DNA from: Nitrospirota bacterium | GTDB lineage: Bacteria; Nitrospinota; Nitrospinia; Nitrospinales; Nitrospinaceae | Assembly (NCBI GenBank): GCA_030600405.1 | Contig: JAUVMD010000001.1 | Span: forward strand, 1 to 20,551 | Reading direction: 5' to 3' | DNA length: 20,551 nt | In this document: in pieces, positions 1 to 7,270 of the stretch | Numbering within the stretch: position 1 is the stretch's first letter | Layout of the letters: each line of letters starts with the position of its first letter | Translations under genes and position numbers: made by a program | Notes under the pieces: generated by a model | Databases searched by the model: none | Told to the model about the DNA's origin: nothing | What the model saw: only the letters and a program-made list of their open reading frames with translations

Positions 1-1054
1 TAGACGCCGCGGAAGCTTTCGGCATAGATAGCAGTTTCGCTTCCAAATCCTTCACCTGCGCTTCCAGTTTGGCTTTATCGGCCTTTAAAGCTTGCTTGGA
101 CTTGCGGACCTCGTTCAACTCTGCCTTAGCGGCTTTCACGGCCGAAGGATCCCCGGTTGTTTTTTTTGCCTCTGCCAGTTGAGATTGCAGTTCCCTGACC
201 TTGGTTTCAAGGAGAGCCGTATCTTCTTCCAGGTGGCTTTTTGCTTCCTGCAGTTGGTCACGGGTTTTTTTGACTTCGTCCAGCTCATTTCCAAGAGCCT
301 TGGTTTCAGCACCGACTTGACCTTGTTGATTTTGTGCCGCTGTCAACTGAGACTGTGTTTCGCTCAACTGAGTTTCCAGATTTGTTTTTTCCTGCTTAAG
401 TGATTCCTGAGATTGCAGAAGAGTTGCCATTTCTTGTTCCATCGCCTCCATCTCGCCGGAACCCTGCCCTTGATTACTTTCAGTCTCCTTCAATTTGGAT
501 TGAGACTCTTCCAGTTTCGACTGGGTCTCTTGGAGGGTTGCCTCTGCCTTTTCACGCAGAGCAATTTCTTTTTGATGGTCTGCATCGGGTATGCCCGCCT
601 CGTCGCCGGCTTTGTCTTGAAGTTCCGCTTCCACTTTTTTGCGGGCCTGGGTTTCGGCAAGCAACTTATTGTTCATTTCAAGTAACTCTAGTTGTTCATT
701 TCGTAACTCTGCCGTCCGCTCCTCCAGATCATTTTCTACTTGGGTCCGCTTTTCAGTTTCCCGAGTCAGCTCGGCGGAAGAAGCCCCTTTGCCGTTGGAG
801 GAACCCTCGCTAACTTGTTTTTTGAGTTGGGAAATTTCAGCTTTAGCTTCCTTGAATAGTTTTTCGGCCTCGGCTCGCTTTTCTTTCTCCGCGTCCAGTT
901 CAACGGTAAGGTCTCCTCCCTGGCCACCGGACAGAGACGCAATTTTCTTATCCGCCGCAGCCAATGCTACGGTCTTCTCCTTCAATTGGTTTTGAAGGTT
1001 GCTCAGAACATCCTGAAGTGTTTGGGCAATTCCTTTGGCTGGAGCTTTGGCCAT
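1..1054 (-). CDS. Long coiled-coil protein, 5' part only (runs off the window)
   Basis: An open frame of 351 codons reads leftward from ATG at 1054 to the window edge without a stop. The product is almost entirely Glu/Gln/Lys/Ala/Leu-rich heptad-like helix, so a coiled coil is very likely. It has no signal peptide or membrane segment, so it is probably cytoplasmic. After a short N-terminus (MAKAPAKG) the helix is broken at intervals by Gly/Ser-rich linkers such as SGGQGGD, GSSNGKGAS, NQGQGSG and TTGDPSA, giving about six helical blocks of roughly 40-60 residues. An in-frame ATG at 1063 is an alternative start. I prefer 1054 because GGATGAG lies just upstream as a Shine-Dalgarno-like element. 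No family was recognised; the role could be structural or cytoskeletal (inference). Confidence 0.85.
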   Translation of the reverse strand, partial: MAKAPAKGIAQTLQDVLSNLQNQLKEKTVALAAADKKIASLSGGQGGDLTVELDAEKEKRAEAEKLFKEAKAEISQLKKQVSEGSSNGKGASSAELTRETEKRTQVENDLEERTAELRNEQLELLEMNNKLLAETQARKKVEAELQDKAGDEAGIPDADHQKEIALREKAEATLQETQSKLEESQSKLKETESNQGQGSGEMEAMEQEMATLLQSQESLKQEKTNLETQLSETQSQLTAAQNQQGQVGAETKALGNELDEVKKTRDQLQEAKSHLEEDTALLETKVRELQSQLAEAKKTTGDPSAVKAAKAELNEVRKSKQALKADKAKLEAQVKDLEAKLLSMPKASAAS

Positions 1055-1087
1055 TAAACTCATCCAAAATCAAAAATTGAGTGGGCA

Positions 1088-1122
1088 TACGGCCCCTTCT
1101 TCTTATTCATAATGGGGCCGTA
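1088..1122 (-). promoter_or_regulatory. Leader hairpin in the 5' UTR of the coiled-coil gene
   Basis: The 9-bp sequence TACGGCCCC (1088-1096) is repeated in perfect inversion at 1114-1122 with a 17-base loop. It lies about 33 bases upstream of the start codon, inside the presumed leader. On the minus strand the T-run precedes the stem, so it is not a standard intrinsic terminator. A role in translation control or mRNA stability is possible but unproven. Confidence 0.5.
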
Positions 1123-1240
1123 AAAAAATCCGCTGATTTCACCCTAAGGCAACCTATTTACCCCAAATCGGGCATATTGTCGGCGAAATTTCAACGTACT
1201 TTTCCAAATTCTACCTTTTAAAACAGATAGGTATAGAAAA

Positions 1241-1268
1241 ATTCTAACGCATATTACTGAGGTGTCAA
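1241..1268 (-). promoter_or_regulatory. Sigma70-type promoter of the coiled-coil gene
   Basis: Read leftward, a perfect TTGACA (1268-1263) is followed after 16 bases by TAGAAT (1246-1241). This is the best promoter match in the window. It would give a leader of about 175-180 bases before the coiled-coil start, carrying the hairpin at 1088-1122. Confidence 0.65.
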
Positions 1269-1641
1269 CTTCTTTAATTACCTTGAAAATATTGAGTTTC
1301 CCGGTTTGGGCAATTTTGGATTTGGGATTGATAAAGGGCCTGTGAGGCCGGATTCAAAGCCCAAACTTACCAAACCAAAAGGTCTGAAATTGGCTAATTT
1401 ATACAGGAATCCCCTTTCCGCTTTCCGCGTTCTTGATTATCCCTTTTTAGTTCCCAGATTGGAGTTCTTTCCCGTATCCGAATTATTGAAAAAATCTATT
1501 TCATGGTTTCATATTAAGTATAGACGGTTGTTTTAAAAATTTGCCTTTATTTTTAACTGATTGAATTTAAAAGTTTATTATTCGTACTGGAAACTGGATG
1601 ACCTGACCAAAGAGTTGAAAGTAAAGGAAAAGGGGGCTCCC
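1269..1641. other. AT-rich intergenic stretch
   Basis: No convincing gene is seen. A 76-codon TTG-initiated frame at 1306-1536 has no ribosome binding site and an unstructured composition. The stretch separates the promoter of the leftward coiled-coil gene from the rightward oxidoreductase relic. Confidence 0.5.
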
Positions 1642-1829
1642 ATGCTTTGGACACAATTTCATGGCCGTGCGGGGGACAGGGGATCAAAACCGCCAGCCAG
1701 ATTCTGGATACGGCGGCACACTTGGCCAGATATCAGGCCCAGGATTTCCCATATGCTCCGCACCAAGCGGCTTTGGATATGGCACACCAACCGATTGATG
1801 CGGCGATGGGCCGTAACTCGAATGTTTAA
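1642..1829 (+). pseudogene. Frameshifted relic of a 2-oxoacid:ferredoxin oxidoreductase gamma subunit (N-terminus)
   Basis: From ATG 1642 the frame reads MLWTQFHGR. Near 1672-1680 the similarity moves to another frame, which reads GGQGIKTASQILDTAAHLA, then RYQAQDFP, and stops at 1829. Joined, this matches the N-terminal pattern of pyruvate/2-oxoglutarate:ferredoxin oxidoreductase gamma domains (FHGRGGQG, then a helix, then QAQD-P). A +2 insertion or -1 deletion in the G-rich run explains the switch. The intact domain is about 180 residues; here fewer than 60 remain, and the segment after QAQDFP no longer resembles the family. The upstream G-rich AAGGGGG could be an old ribosome site. A sequencing error could explain the shift but not the truncation. 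Intact subunits act in CoA-dependent oxidative decarboxylation or reductive carboxylation with ferredoxin. Confidence 0.65.
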
Positions 1830-1857
1830 CTGTGAATGATTTAAAAAAGGAAGGATG

Positions 1858-1893
1858 CCGGTTCCTTGTTAGGGGAGGGGGCCGGTTTTTTTT
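1858..1893 (+). terminator. Intrinsic terminator after the gamma-subunit relic
   Basis: CCGGTTCC (1858-1865) pairs with GGGGCCGG (1878-1885), with two G-U wobbles, and is followed at once by eight T (1886-1893). It lies 29 bases after the relic's stop codon and touches the stop of the convergent TPR gene. On the other strand pairing is weaker, so it mainly serves rightward transcription. Confidence 0.65.
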
Positions 1894-2377
1894 ATTCAGC
1901 AAAATCGGGATTGAGGCGACTGGCTTCTTTTTTATGAAATTCTGATAGTTCGGTAAAACCGGTCAGCTTATACACCAGACTGAGAACGCGGTGAGCCTCG
2001 GCATAGTCCGGTTTCACTTTGACAGCTTCCTTGAGCGGCTCAAGGGCATCTTCGTACAGACCCACCACCATGTACCCCAATCCAAGATTGTAATGGGCTT
2101 CCGGCCAATCGGGTTTGAGCCAGCAGGCTTCCTTGAACGCGTCCAGCATCTCGTCGTACCGCTGGAGGGCATCGAAAGACTTGGCCAGCCCAAAATAAGC
2201 TTCGGCACAATCCGGTTGCAGGCGCGTGGCCTTTTGAAAGGCGTCTAGCGCTTCGGTACCGTTTAACTCCTTGAGACAGGCATGGCCTAACTTCAGGTGG
2301 GCCTGAATGTCTTCCGGATTATTAGAAACATCCTCTTTAAGATGCTTTATGGATTCAGTATCTGAAGGGTCACTCAT
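1892..2377 (-). CDS. Small TPR-repeat protein
   Basis: This is a 161-residue soluble protein with no signal peptide. At least three consecutive tetratricopeptide-like repeats are visible at about residues 25-130, with phrases such as AYFGLAKSFDALQRYDEML, AHYNLGLGYMVVGLYEDAL and AHRVLSLVYKLTGFTEL. TPR arrays form helical scaffolds for protein-protein contacts, so an adaptor role is likely but the partner is unknown. The start ATG at 2377 (MSDPSDTESIKHLKED) has only a weak ribosome site. The gene stands alone, with more than 300 bases upstream and a terminator-bearing convergent junction downstream. The repeat family is clear; the specific function is not. Confidence 0.88.
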   Translation of the reverse strand: MSDPSDTESIKHLKEDVSNNPEDIQAHLKLGHACLKELNGTEALDAFQKATRLQPDCAEAYFGLAKSFDALQRYDEMLDAFKEACWLKPDWPEAHYNLGLGYMVVGLYEDALEPLKEAVKVKPDYAEAHRVLSLVYKLTGFTELSEFHKKEASRLNPDFAE

Positions 2378-2688
2378 GGAATTCTACTAATTATAGGTAA
2401 TTGCCTTTTCCACCGCGATCCAATAATATTTACCGAGAGCCAAACGCGCGTAGCGAGTTATATATTAACAAATTATTAATAGAAATAGGAAAGCAGAAGA
2501 TAAATTAAGTGCAATGAGGGAAAGACGATAACGGAGGGTTATACGGAGAGCCGTAAATATCATAATAAAACCCCCGTTTCCGGAGATTGCTCCACATTAA
2601 AAATCTAAGGGAAGATTTTTAATACAGCTTCGAGCCTGACCCCGATGAGGAAGGGCGAGGACTCTCTACATCAGAAAATAAACTACAA
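2378..2688. other. Intergenic region with a short AT-rich hairpin
   Basis: No reading frame of note. It holds the 2596-2623 inverted repeat and a G/C-richer stretch (about 2625-2665) that I could not match to a known riboswitch or small RNA. Confidence 0.4.
2596..2623. repeat. AT-rich perfect inverted repeat (11-bp stem)
   Basis: ATTAAAAATCT at 2596-2606 is perfectly inverted at 2613-2623 around the 6-base loop AAGGGA. It lies downstream of the 72-residue gene on the minus strand. The last bases of the stem are T-rich on either strand, so it could act as a weak bidirectional terminator or a protein-binding palindrome. Confidence 0.55.
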
Positions 2689-2907
2689 TCAACCTTTATT
2701 TTTCATTAGATCCGAATAGGTTTCCGGATACTCCAGATCCAGCTTCTGCTTGACCCAAGCCGGAACCTGCTGTTTGGAAGCAGTTACCAATCCGATTTCC
2801 TCTTCACTCTTCTGAAAATTTTCCCAGTGTATTCGGTTTAATTTTTTTTCGGAAACTATCTTCTTCACGGTACCATCTGGTCTTGTGATGCGAACTTGGT
2901 AAAACAT
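2689..2907 (-). CDS. Small conserved-looking hypothetical protein (72 residues)
   Basis: A short, soluble, charged protein (starts MFYQVRITRPDGTVKKIVSE, ends DLMKNKG). The start is well supported: GAGGAGG lies six bases upstream of ATG 2907. The N-terminal third looks like a beta-hairpin (a pattern of YQVRITRPDGT then KKIVS) and the rest like helix. No signal peptide, metal motif or known domain is seen. The strong ribosome site and ordered composition argue that it is real. Its upstream leader contains the long hairpin at 2956-3023. Function unknown. Confidence 0.75.
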   Translation of the reverse strand: MFYQVRITRPDGTVKKIVSEKKLNRIHWENFQKSEEEIGLVTASKQQVPAWVKQKLDLEYPETYSDLMKNKG

Positions 2908-2955
2908 GCCTTGCCTCCTCAGGTTGCTCGTTTAATTTCAGTACGCTGTAATTAA

Positions 2956-3023
2956 ACCGGTCCGAGAAAACCCCTCTAAAAGTTGGGGGGGGAAATAAAG
3001 AGGGGTTTTCTCGAAACCCCGGT
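2956..3023. repeat. Long nested inverted repeat upstream of the 72-residue gene
   Basis: A perfect 15-bp stem (2963-2977 with 2999-3013) encloses a 21-base loop containing a run of eight G. An outer 5-bp stem ACCGG/CCGGT (2956-2960 with 3019-3023) closes the structure, with short unpaired spacers. On the plus strand a six-T run (AATTTTTT) follows soon after, so it could terminate rightward transcription, but no plus-strand gene lies upstream. For the leftward 72-residue gene it would sit in the leader, about 50-115 bases before the start. Confidence 0.7.
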
Positions 3024-3302
3024 AATTTTTTCCTTAATGGATATTATTAATAAAGCAATCCCTGTGCCATTTAGACAGAATATTCGGCATTCCTCTAAAC
3101 CCCTTGTTAACAGGTAGTTAAGAAATTATAAATATTTTCAGTTAGTGTAACTGTACGAAATCTTGGTCAAATGAAACAAATAAGGATATGAAAATCCGTC
3201 TATTTGCTCCATCAAATGCTGAAAATCATTCAATTTTCCATCTTTAAGAGAAGTGACCAAAAATTGAGTTTAATTTGAAACAATAAGACAATTTTTGTCA
3301 GT
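3024..3302. other. AT-rich intergenic stretch, nothing recognised
   Basis: No plausible frame, RNA gene or repeat was seen. Base composition is clearly more AT-rich than the neighbouring genes. Confidence 0.4.
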
Positions 3303-3542
3303 CTAGGTGAATTCTTGAAATTCGGAGGTTAACGAGGTTGGGGTTAAATTTGGGGTATTAGAGGGCTGGATTGTCTCGGCACTGCTTAAAAATTTCAGTT
3401 TGAGGGGAAGTTCAGACTCCCTACATATATTTTTCAGAATCTTCCAAGTATCTCCGAGACGGTCGAGAACACGCTGTCTTTTATGGGGTTGAATGAGGGG
3501 GTATATCGCGGCGCGGCAAAATATATCTTTCCATTCTTCCAC
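3303..3542 (-). CDS. Doubtful short ORF (79 codons)
   Basis: A GTG-initiated frame on the minus strand (reads as EEWKDIFCRAAIYPLI after the start). The middle part looks protein-like (QRVLDRLGDTWKILKNICRE), but there is no ribosome binding site and the C-terminus is a low-complexity Thr/Ser/Pro run. It follows the histidine-rich gene on the same strand. It may be a decayed gene fragment or chance; no homology is recognised. Confidence 0.22.
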   Translation of the reverse strand: MEEWKDIFCRAAIYPLIQPHKRQRVLDRLGDTWKILKNICRESELPLKLKFLSSAETIQPSNTPNLTPTSLTSEFQEFT

Positions 3543-3580
3543 TTATCATTATCAGGCGGCCGTCGACCGGCCCGGAGGGA

Positions 3581-4030
3581 TTACCTCAATCCGCGAGAGG
3601 TTTGCGGGATGGGCGGGAGAATACCCATCTGCCTCAGTTGTTTTCCCTTACCATAGAGAAACCAAGGTTCAGGATTATTTTTGTAGTAAGTGCGAGTAAA
3701 AGGAGAATGTTGCGGAACTTGCTGCGATTCTTCTCTTGGCGGACTGTCCCCATAATCGTAATATCTTACGAGCGGGCCGTAATATGGCCGGTAATGACGA
3801 TAATGCTTGTTATGGTGCTGATGACGATAATGCTTGTTATGGCGCTGATGGTGGAAATGCTTGTTGTGGCGCTGATGTACTCGTGGGTAGGAAGGTCTCT
3901 TAAAGTGAGGCTTCGAGTAGCCGTGACTCCTGTAACCGGAGCCACTTCCATACGGACCATGCGCCCAGGCCATGGAAATGAACCCCGTAATAAACAAGAA
4001 ACCTGCCAATACGATTAAAAGCTTCTTCAT
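3581..4030 (-). CDS. Secreted histidine/tyrosine-rich repeat protein
   Basis: A 149-residue protein beginning with a classical signal peptide (MKKLLIVLAGFLFITGF, then SMAWA-H), so export to the periplasm or beyond is expected. The mature part opens with a Gly/Tyr/His stretch, then about 35 residues of near-perfect 9-residue repeats of the form HQ-R/H-HNKH-Y/F-R/H, then a Tyr/Pro-rich tail. Dense His suggests metal binding (Ni, Zn, Cu) or surface adhesion; this is inference from composition. ATG 4030 is chosen because it starts the signal peptide and has GGGGGG just upstream; the open frame continues upstream to 4093. It sits downstream of the large TPR lipoprotein on the same strand with a 150-base gap. 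Weak GC-rich hairpins lie on both sides (4098-4109 and 3558-3572), neither with a convincing T-run. Confidence 0.82.
   Translation of the reverse strand: MKKLLIVLAGFLFITGFISMAWAHGPYGSGSGYRSHGYSKPHFKRPSYPRVHQRHNKHFHHQRHNKHYRHQHHNKHYRHYRPYYGPLVRYYDYGDSPPREESQQVPQHSPFTRTYYKNNPEPWFLYGKGKQLRQMGILPPIPQTSRGLR
3796..3876 (-). repeat. Tandem 27-bp repeat (3 copies) coding the His-rich segment
   Basis: Three adjacent 27-base units (3796-3822, 3823-3849, 3850-3876) share the core AATGCTTGTT and the end GCTGAT. The first two differ at a single base and the third at a few. Each encodes nine residues of the His-rich array. Such in-frame repeats change copy number by slippage. Confidence 0.85.
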
Positions 4031-4180
4031 AATCCCCCCGTTTTTCATTATAAATATGCGCCCGTGCGGCAAGTATATCAAGATAAAAGCCAAATCACCG
4101 GCTTGCCGGGCACTATCACGGCACCTCTCACCCCCGACGAAATCGCCCGCACTCTCTTCAAATCAACAGCTTCCCCCGGT

Positions 4181-5782
4181 TCATTTTCTAACCCTCACCA
4201 CTGACTTTTTATCCGTGTTTCCTTCCTGCGTTTCGACCATCTCCCCCACCGGCATCAATTTTTCAGATTTCTTTAAATCGGTGAGGCGCTCTTGCGCGTC
4301 CTGGTGTTGTGGATCCAAGGCCACGGTTTGGGCGTAATGAGAGGCGGCCAGGTCATATTGCTTCAGATTCTCATAGGTTCGGCCCAACCCGAACTGGGCC
4401 TCCGTATACTTAGGATCCACCTTAAGGACCTCCTTGAAAGCTTGCTCAGCCTGAGCATATTTCTTATCGTTAAGATAAAACCATCCTAATTGGTTGGCGA
4501 ACTCCGGCACCTTGGAAGGCTCCTTTACTGGAGGCTCGGTCGGCTGGTCAGAGTCTGGCTTAGCTGCAGGTGCCTCAGGAATTTTTATTATTGAGGCCAA
4601 CTGAACTGCCTTTTTATATTGTTCCCCCGCTTTGTCATACTTCCCCCATCTCAGGTAATATCTCCCCAGTTGAGCCACAGGATTGGGGTCCCCCGGATTT
4701 GCCGCGATGGCCCGTTGATATTTTCGAATTCCCTTTTTCATTTCACTTTTTTCGGAATTCATATCTTCGAGCTCTCGTTTATATTTCGGATTCCTGTAAT
4801 CCAAAACCATGGCTTTTTGTAAATGCTCGTCTGCTTTTTGGTATTCATTTTTGTATCTATAGTAAAGGGCCAATCCGTAATGTGCCTCGGGATCTGAACC
4901 GCCTTTTGAAACCGCTTGTTGATAATAACGGCCTCCCTCTTCCCTCTTTTTCAGTCCATAAAAATAGGTGTCGCCCAACTTGAGAGGTATCCAGTGAGTT
5001 TGCGGGCTCATTGCCAAGGCTTTTTCCAAGGATTCCGCCGCTTCCTCATACTGGTCCATTCCATAAAACATTTGACCCAGCATCCCATAAACATCTGCAC
5101 TTTCCGGATTCAAATTTAAGGATTGTTTAAGGGGTGCCTGAGCTTTAGAGTATTTCTTCTCCAGAAAAAAGATGCGGCCTGACTCATAGTGGCCTTTATA
5201 AAAATCGGGATCTACCTGAGCGGCTTGCTTAAAATAAGACCGGGCCATGGTCGGACTCTTGCTCTCGTAGGTATAACCTAAATAAATAAACATATTGGCC
5301 CTCACCCTTTGGCTGTCCGACTTCGACATGATCCCCTGGTTGGCATGTTGAATCACTTGATTCATATCATCCTTGAACCAATAATGAGCCGCAAGAATCA
5401 AATAATCCTCCATCGTCCGTTCGGCTGGGGAAAGTTGTTCTGCTCTTTGAACCAGCGTTAAAGCCTGATCCAGATTCGCTGAATCGTTTTCCCCCTTCTC
5501 TGCGTATCGCAGAACAACCTCGCGGTCGGCCGGAGAATAGGGGGGGTTAGGGATTGAATGGACGGTACCAGGAGCGGCAGGTTGGCTTGAGGGCTCGGCG
5601 GGTGCAAGAGAGGCAGCCTTGTCCGTGGCGCTTTCTTGCACTCCTTCCTCAGAACTATAAAATTTATCCGTCTCTGGCACACGACTGGAGCATCCGGTCA
5701 TAACTCCCATTAAAAACAAAAGGATCAAAACTCCATATCCCCATAAACACAATCTTGGATGAACACTTTTTTCAGAGAACAT
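4181..5782 (-). CDS. Large TPR-repeat lipoprotein
   Basis: A 533-residue protein. Residues 1-31 form a lipoprotein signal peptide: a basic N-region, a hydrophobic core LLFLMGV, then MTGC with the lipidated cysteine at 31. A Ser/Pro/Glu-rich linker follows to about residue 85. From about residue 100 to 510 there are roughly ten tetratricopeptide-like repeats (for example AHYGLALYYRYKNEYQKAD and AQFGLGRTYENLKQYDLAA). A Pro/Lys-rich insert near 405-425 splits the array. The product should be anchored in a membrane facing the periplasm and act as an assembly or scaffold protein, like the TPR lipoproteins of outer-membrane or secretion machineries (inference). The start ATG 5782 has TAGGAG five bases upstream. 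Confidence 0.93.
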   Translation of the reverse strand: MFSEKSVHPRLCLWGYGVLILLFLMGVMTGCSSRVPETDKFYSSEEGVQESATDKAASLAPAEPSSQPAAPGTVHSIPNPPYSPADREVVLRYAEKGENDSANLDQALTLVQRAEQLSPAERTMEDYLILAAHYWFKDDMNQVIQHANQGIMSKSDSQRVRANMFIYLGYTYESKSPTMARSYFKQAAQVDPDFYKGHYESGRIFFLEKKYSKAQAPLKQSLNLNPESADVYGMLGQMFYGMDQYEEAAESLEKALAMSPQTHWIPLKLGDTYFYGLKKREEGGRYYQQAVSKGGSDPEAHYGLALYYRYKNEYQKADEHLQKAMVLDYRNPKYKRELEDMNSEKSEMKKGIRKYQRAIAANPGDPNPVAQLGRYYLRWGKYDKAGEQYKKAVQLASIIKIPEAPAAKPDSDQPTEPPVKEPSKVPEFANQLGWFYLNDKKYAQAEQAFKEVLKVDPKYTEAQFGLGRTYENLKQYDLAASHYAQTVALDPQHQDAQERLTDLKKSEKLMPVGEMVETQEGNTDKKSVVRVRK

Positions 5783-5810
5783 AGCGGCTCCTAAGCAATC
5801 CCTAAAAGAT

Positions 5811-5839
5811 TATCTAATTAACATTTAATGTATTTGTAA
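5811..5839 (-). promoter_or_regulatory. Possible promoter of the TPR lipoprotein gene
   Basis: Leftward TTACAA (5839-5834) is followed after 17 bases by TAGATA (5816-5811). The surrounding 80 bases are very AT-rich. It lies about 30 bases upstream of the start codon. Match quality is moderate only. Confidence 0.3.
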
Positions 5840-5958
5840 CTTATAATAACACATATTTTTGAAGTATTTAGCCCCCAGGGATTTTTAAATGGATTCGCAG
5901 TTTCCGCCGGGCCAGGCACCCTTGGGAAAACGAATGAGTTCAGGCGGGTTAGGAGGAT

Positions 5959-6606
5959 TCAGGCCAGTAGCCATTCGAAGGTCCCTAACAGGTCGCTGTG
6001 CAGGGTGACGCGGTCGTCGGACTTTAACGGCCCGACTCCCGACGGTGTGCCGGTGAATATCAAATCCCCTTCCATCAATTCCCAGATGCCACTCAAATAA
6101 TGAACCAAATGAGGAATCGGAAACATCATCTCGACACTGTTGCCGGTTTGACGCACGACACCATTGACCGAACACTGAAACGGTATGTTATCGAGTGGTA
6201 GTGTGCCGTCATGGGGAGTCCATGTTCCGAGAGGGGCACTCTGGTCGAAGGCCTTGGAAATTTCCCACGGCCAGCCTTTCTTTTTCATGTCCGACTGCAC
6301 ATCGCGCAGGGTCAGATCCAGACCCAGTGTCAACCCGGCAATATGTGATGCGGCGTCGGACTCTAGAATATCCTTTCCCGCTGCCCCGATCAACACGACC
6401 ACTTCCGCCTCGTGGTGCAGGTTGTTGCCATGCGCCGGTATCCGAATCGTCTCACCGGGAGGCACCAGGCAAGACACAGGTTTCATGAACACGACCGGTT
6501 GGCCGGGTGCACTGCCGCCCAGCTCTTTGACATGCTCCGCATAATTCTTACCGATACAGAAAATACGTTGAGGGGAATAGTGTTGAGAACCCAGTTGGAG
6601 GATCAT
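5959..6606 (-). CDS. Fumarylacetoacetate hydrolase family enzyme (acylpyruvase / oxaloacetate tautomerase type)
   Basis: This 215-residue protein has the size of the short single-domain FAH proteins (bacterial YcgM, human FAHD1). It shows the N-terminal GKNYAEHVKEL with an H25/E28 pair, the metal site HHEAEV (E66, E68) and D97 in LGLDLTLRD, the WEISKAFDQSAPLG segment, and the C-terminal FTGTPSGVGPL that closes the pocket. Family members bind Mg2+ or Mn2+ and cleave or tautomerise acylpyruvates or oxaloacetate in the cytoplasm; the exact substrate cannot be read from sequence. All key metal residues are present, so it is probably active. The start ATG 6606 has AGGAG nine bases upstream. It is transcribed away from the cold shock gene. 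Confidence 0.92.
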   Translation of the reverse strand: MILQLGSQHYSPQRIFCIGKNYAEHVKELGGSAPGQPVVFMKPVSCLVPPGETIRIPAHGNNLHHEAEVVVLIGAAGKDILESDAASHIAGLTLGLDLTLRDVQSDMKKKGWPWEISKAFDQSAPLGTWTPHDGTLPLDNIPFQCSVNGVVRQTGNSVEMMFPIPHLVHYLSGIWELMEGDLIFTGTPSGVGPLKSDDRVTLHSDLLGTFEWLLA

Positions 6607-6945
6607 ATGAACTCACTCCTGTCTCCAAAGATGGATGAGCTGATGATAGTACCCGCGAATTATATAAGGAAATGACAGGCGACGGATGAATCAATTTCCG
6701 GGTTTGAAGTCGTCCCGCAATCTTGAGTTGAGCACTCAATGGCCTGAAAAATGTGAAATTCCTAATCCCTTCACCACTCTCAAAAAGTCAATAATCTATT
6801 TAAATTCAATGATATGTACATATTGAAGTTTGGATATTGGGAGCCCGCAAAAATTCCACCCTTTTTTGTCAGGTCCCCCACTGGAAAAAAAACCGACTTG
6901 TGGTAGGATATGCCTTTCAATTTACATTTTGGGGGAGATTTCGCT
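6607..6945. other. Divergent intergenic region between the FAH enzyme and the cold shock gene
   Basis: It contains no gene. A leftward TATAAT box (6664-6659) lies about 55 bases before the FAH start, with no good -35. The cold shock promoter candidate and leader lie at the right end. Confidence 0.4.
6881..6909 (+). promoter_or_regulatory. Possible extended -10 promoter of the cold shock gene
   Basis: TAGGAT (6904-6909) is preceded by TGG, an extended -10 TGn arrangement, and lies 17 bases after a weak CTGGAA. It would give a leader of only about 30 bases, shorter than the long cold-responsive leaders of some csp genes. Confidence 0.3.
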
Positions 6946-7146
6946 ATGGCAGAGGGAAAAGTGAAGTGGTTCAACAACAGCAAAGGGTATGGTTTTATCG
7001 AGACCGATGAAGGCAAAGATGTTTTTGTTCATTTCTCTCAGATTCAGCAGGAAGGGTTCAAAACGTTGAAGCAGGGCCAGGCCGTTGAGTATGAAATGAA
7101 CGTTGGGGATAAAGGACCCCAGGCCCATAACGTGATGCCCAAGTAG
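6946..7146 (+). CDS. Cold shock protein (CspA family)
   Basis: A 66-residue single cold-shock domain of normal family length. RNP1 is KGYGFI (13-18) and RNP2 is VFVHF (26-30); the aromatic face W8, F17, F27 and H29 expected for single-strand nucleic acid binding is intact. These proteins bind RNA and single-stranded DNA and act as RNA chaperones in the cytoplasm. The open frame extends upstream to 6910, but ATG 6946 ([10 protein letters not shown]) matches the family start and has GGGGGAGA in front. The gene is monocistronic, with hairpins of terminator type behind it. Whether it is cold-induced cannot be told from sequence. Confidence 0.96.
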   Translation: MAEGKVKWFNNSKGYGFIETDEGKDVFVHFSQIQQEGFKTLKQGQAVEYEMNVGDKGPQAHNVMPK

Positions 7147-7160
7147 TTGAATCCTTTTCC

Positions 7161-7186
7161 CACTCCGGTTGGAGTGTTTGGTGTTT
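7161..7186 (+). terminator. Weak hairpin behind the cold shock gene
   Basis: CACTCC (7161-7166) and GGAGTG (7171-7176) form a 6-bp stem with the 4-base loop GGTT, followed by a T-rich but interrupted tract. It lies 15 bases after the csp stop. Confidence 0.45.
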
Positions 7187-7270
7187 GATCCAACACTTGA
7201 TTTAAAACCTTAATCCCGGCAGAGGCAAATAGCTCCCCGGATTAACATAGGAAACGTTTATTCTGAAGCA

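Noticed and set aside
1306..1536. A 76-codon TTG-started plus frame
   Set aside because: No ribosome site, AT-rich random composition and no family pattern.
2490..2665. A possible riboswitch or structured RNA right of the small TPR gene
   Set aside because: I could not match it to cobalamin, TPP, SAM, glycine or c-di-GMP patterns, and only the short AT stem is certain.
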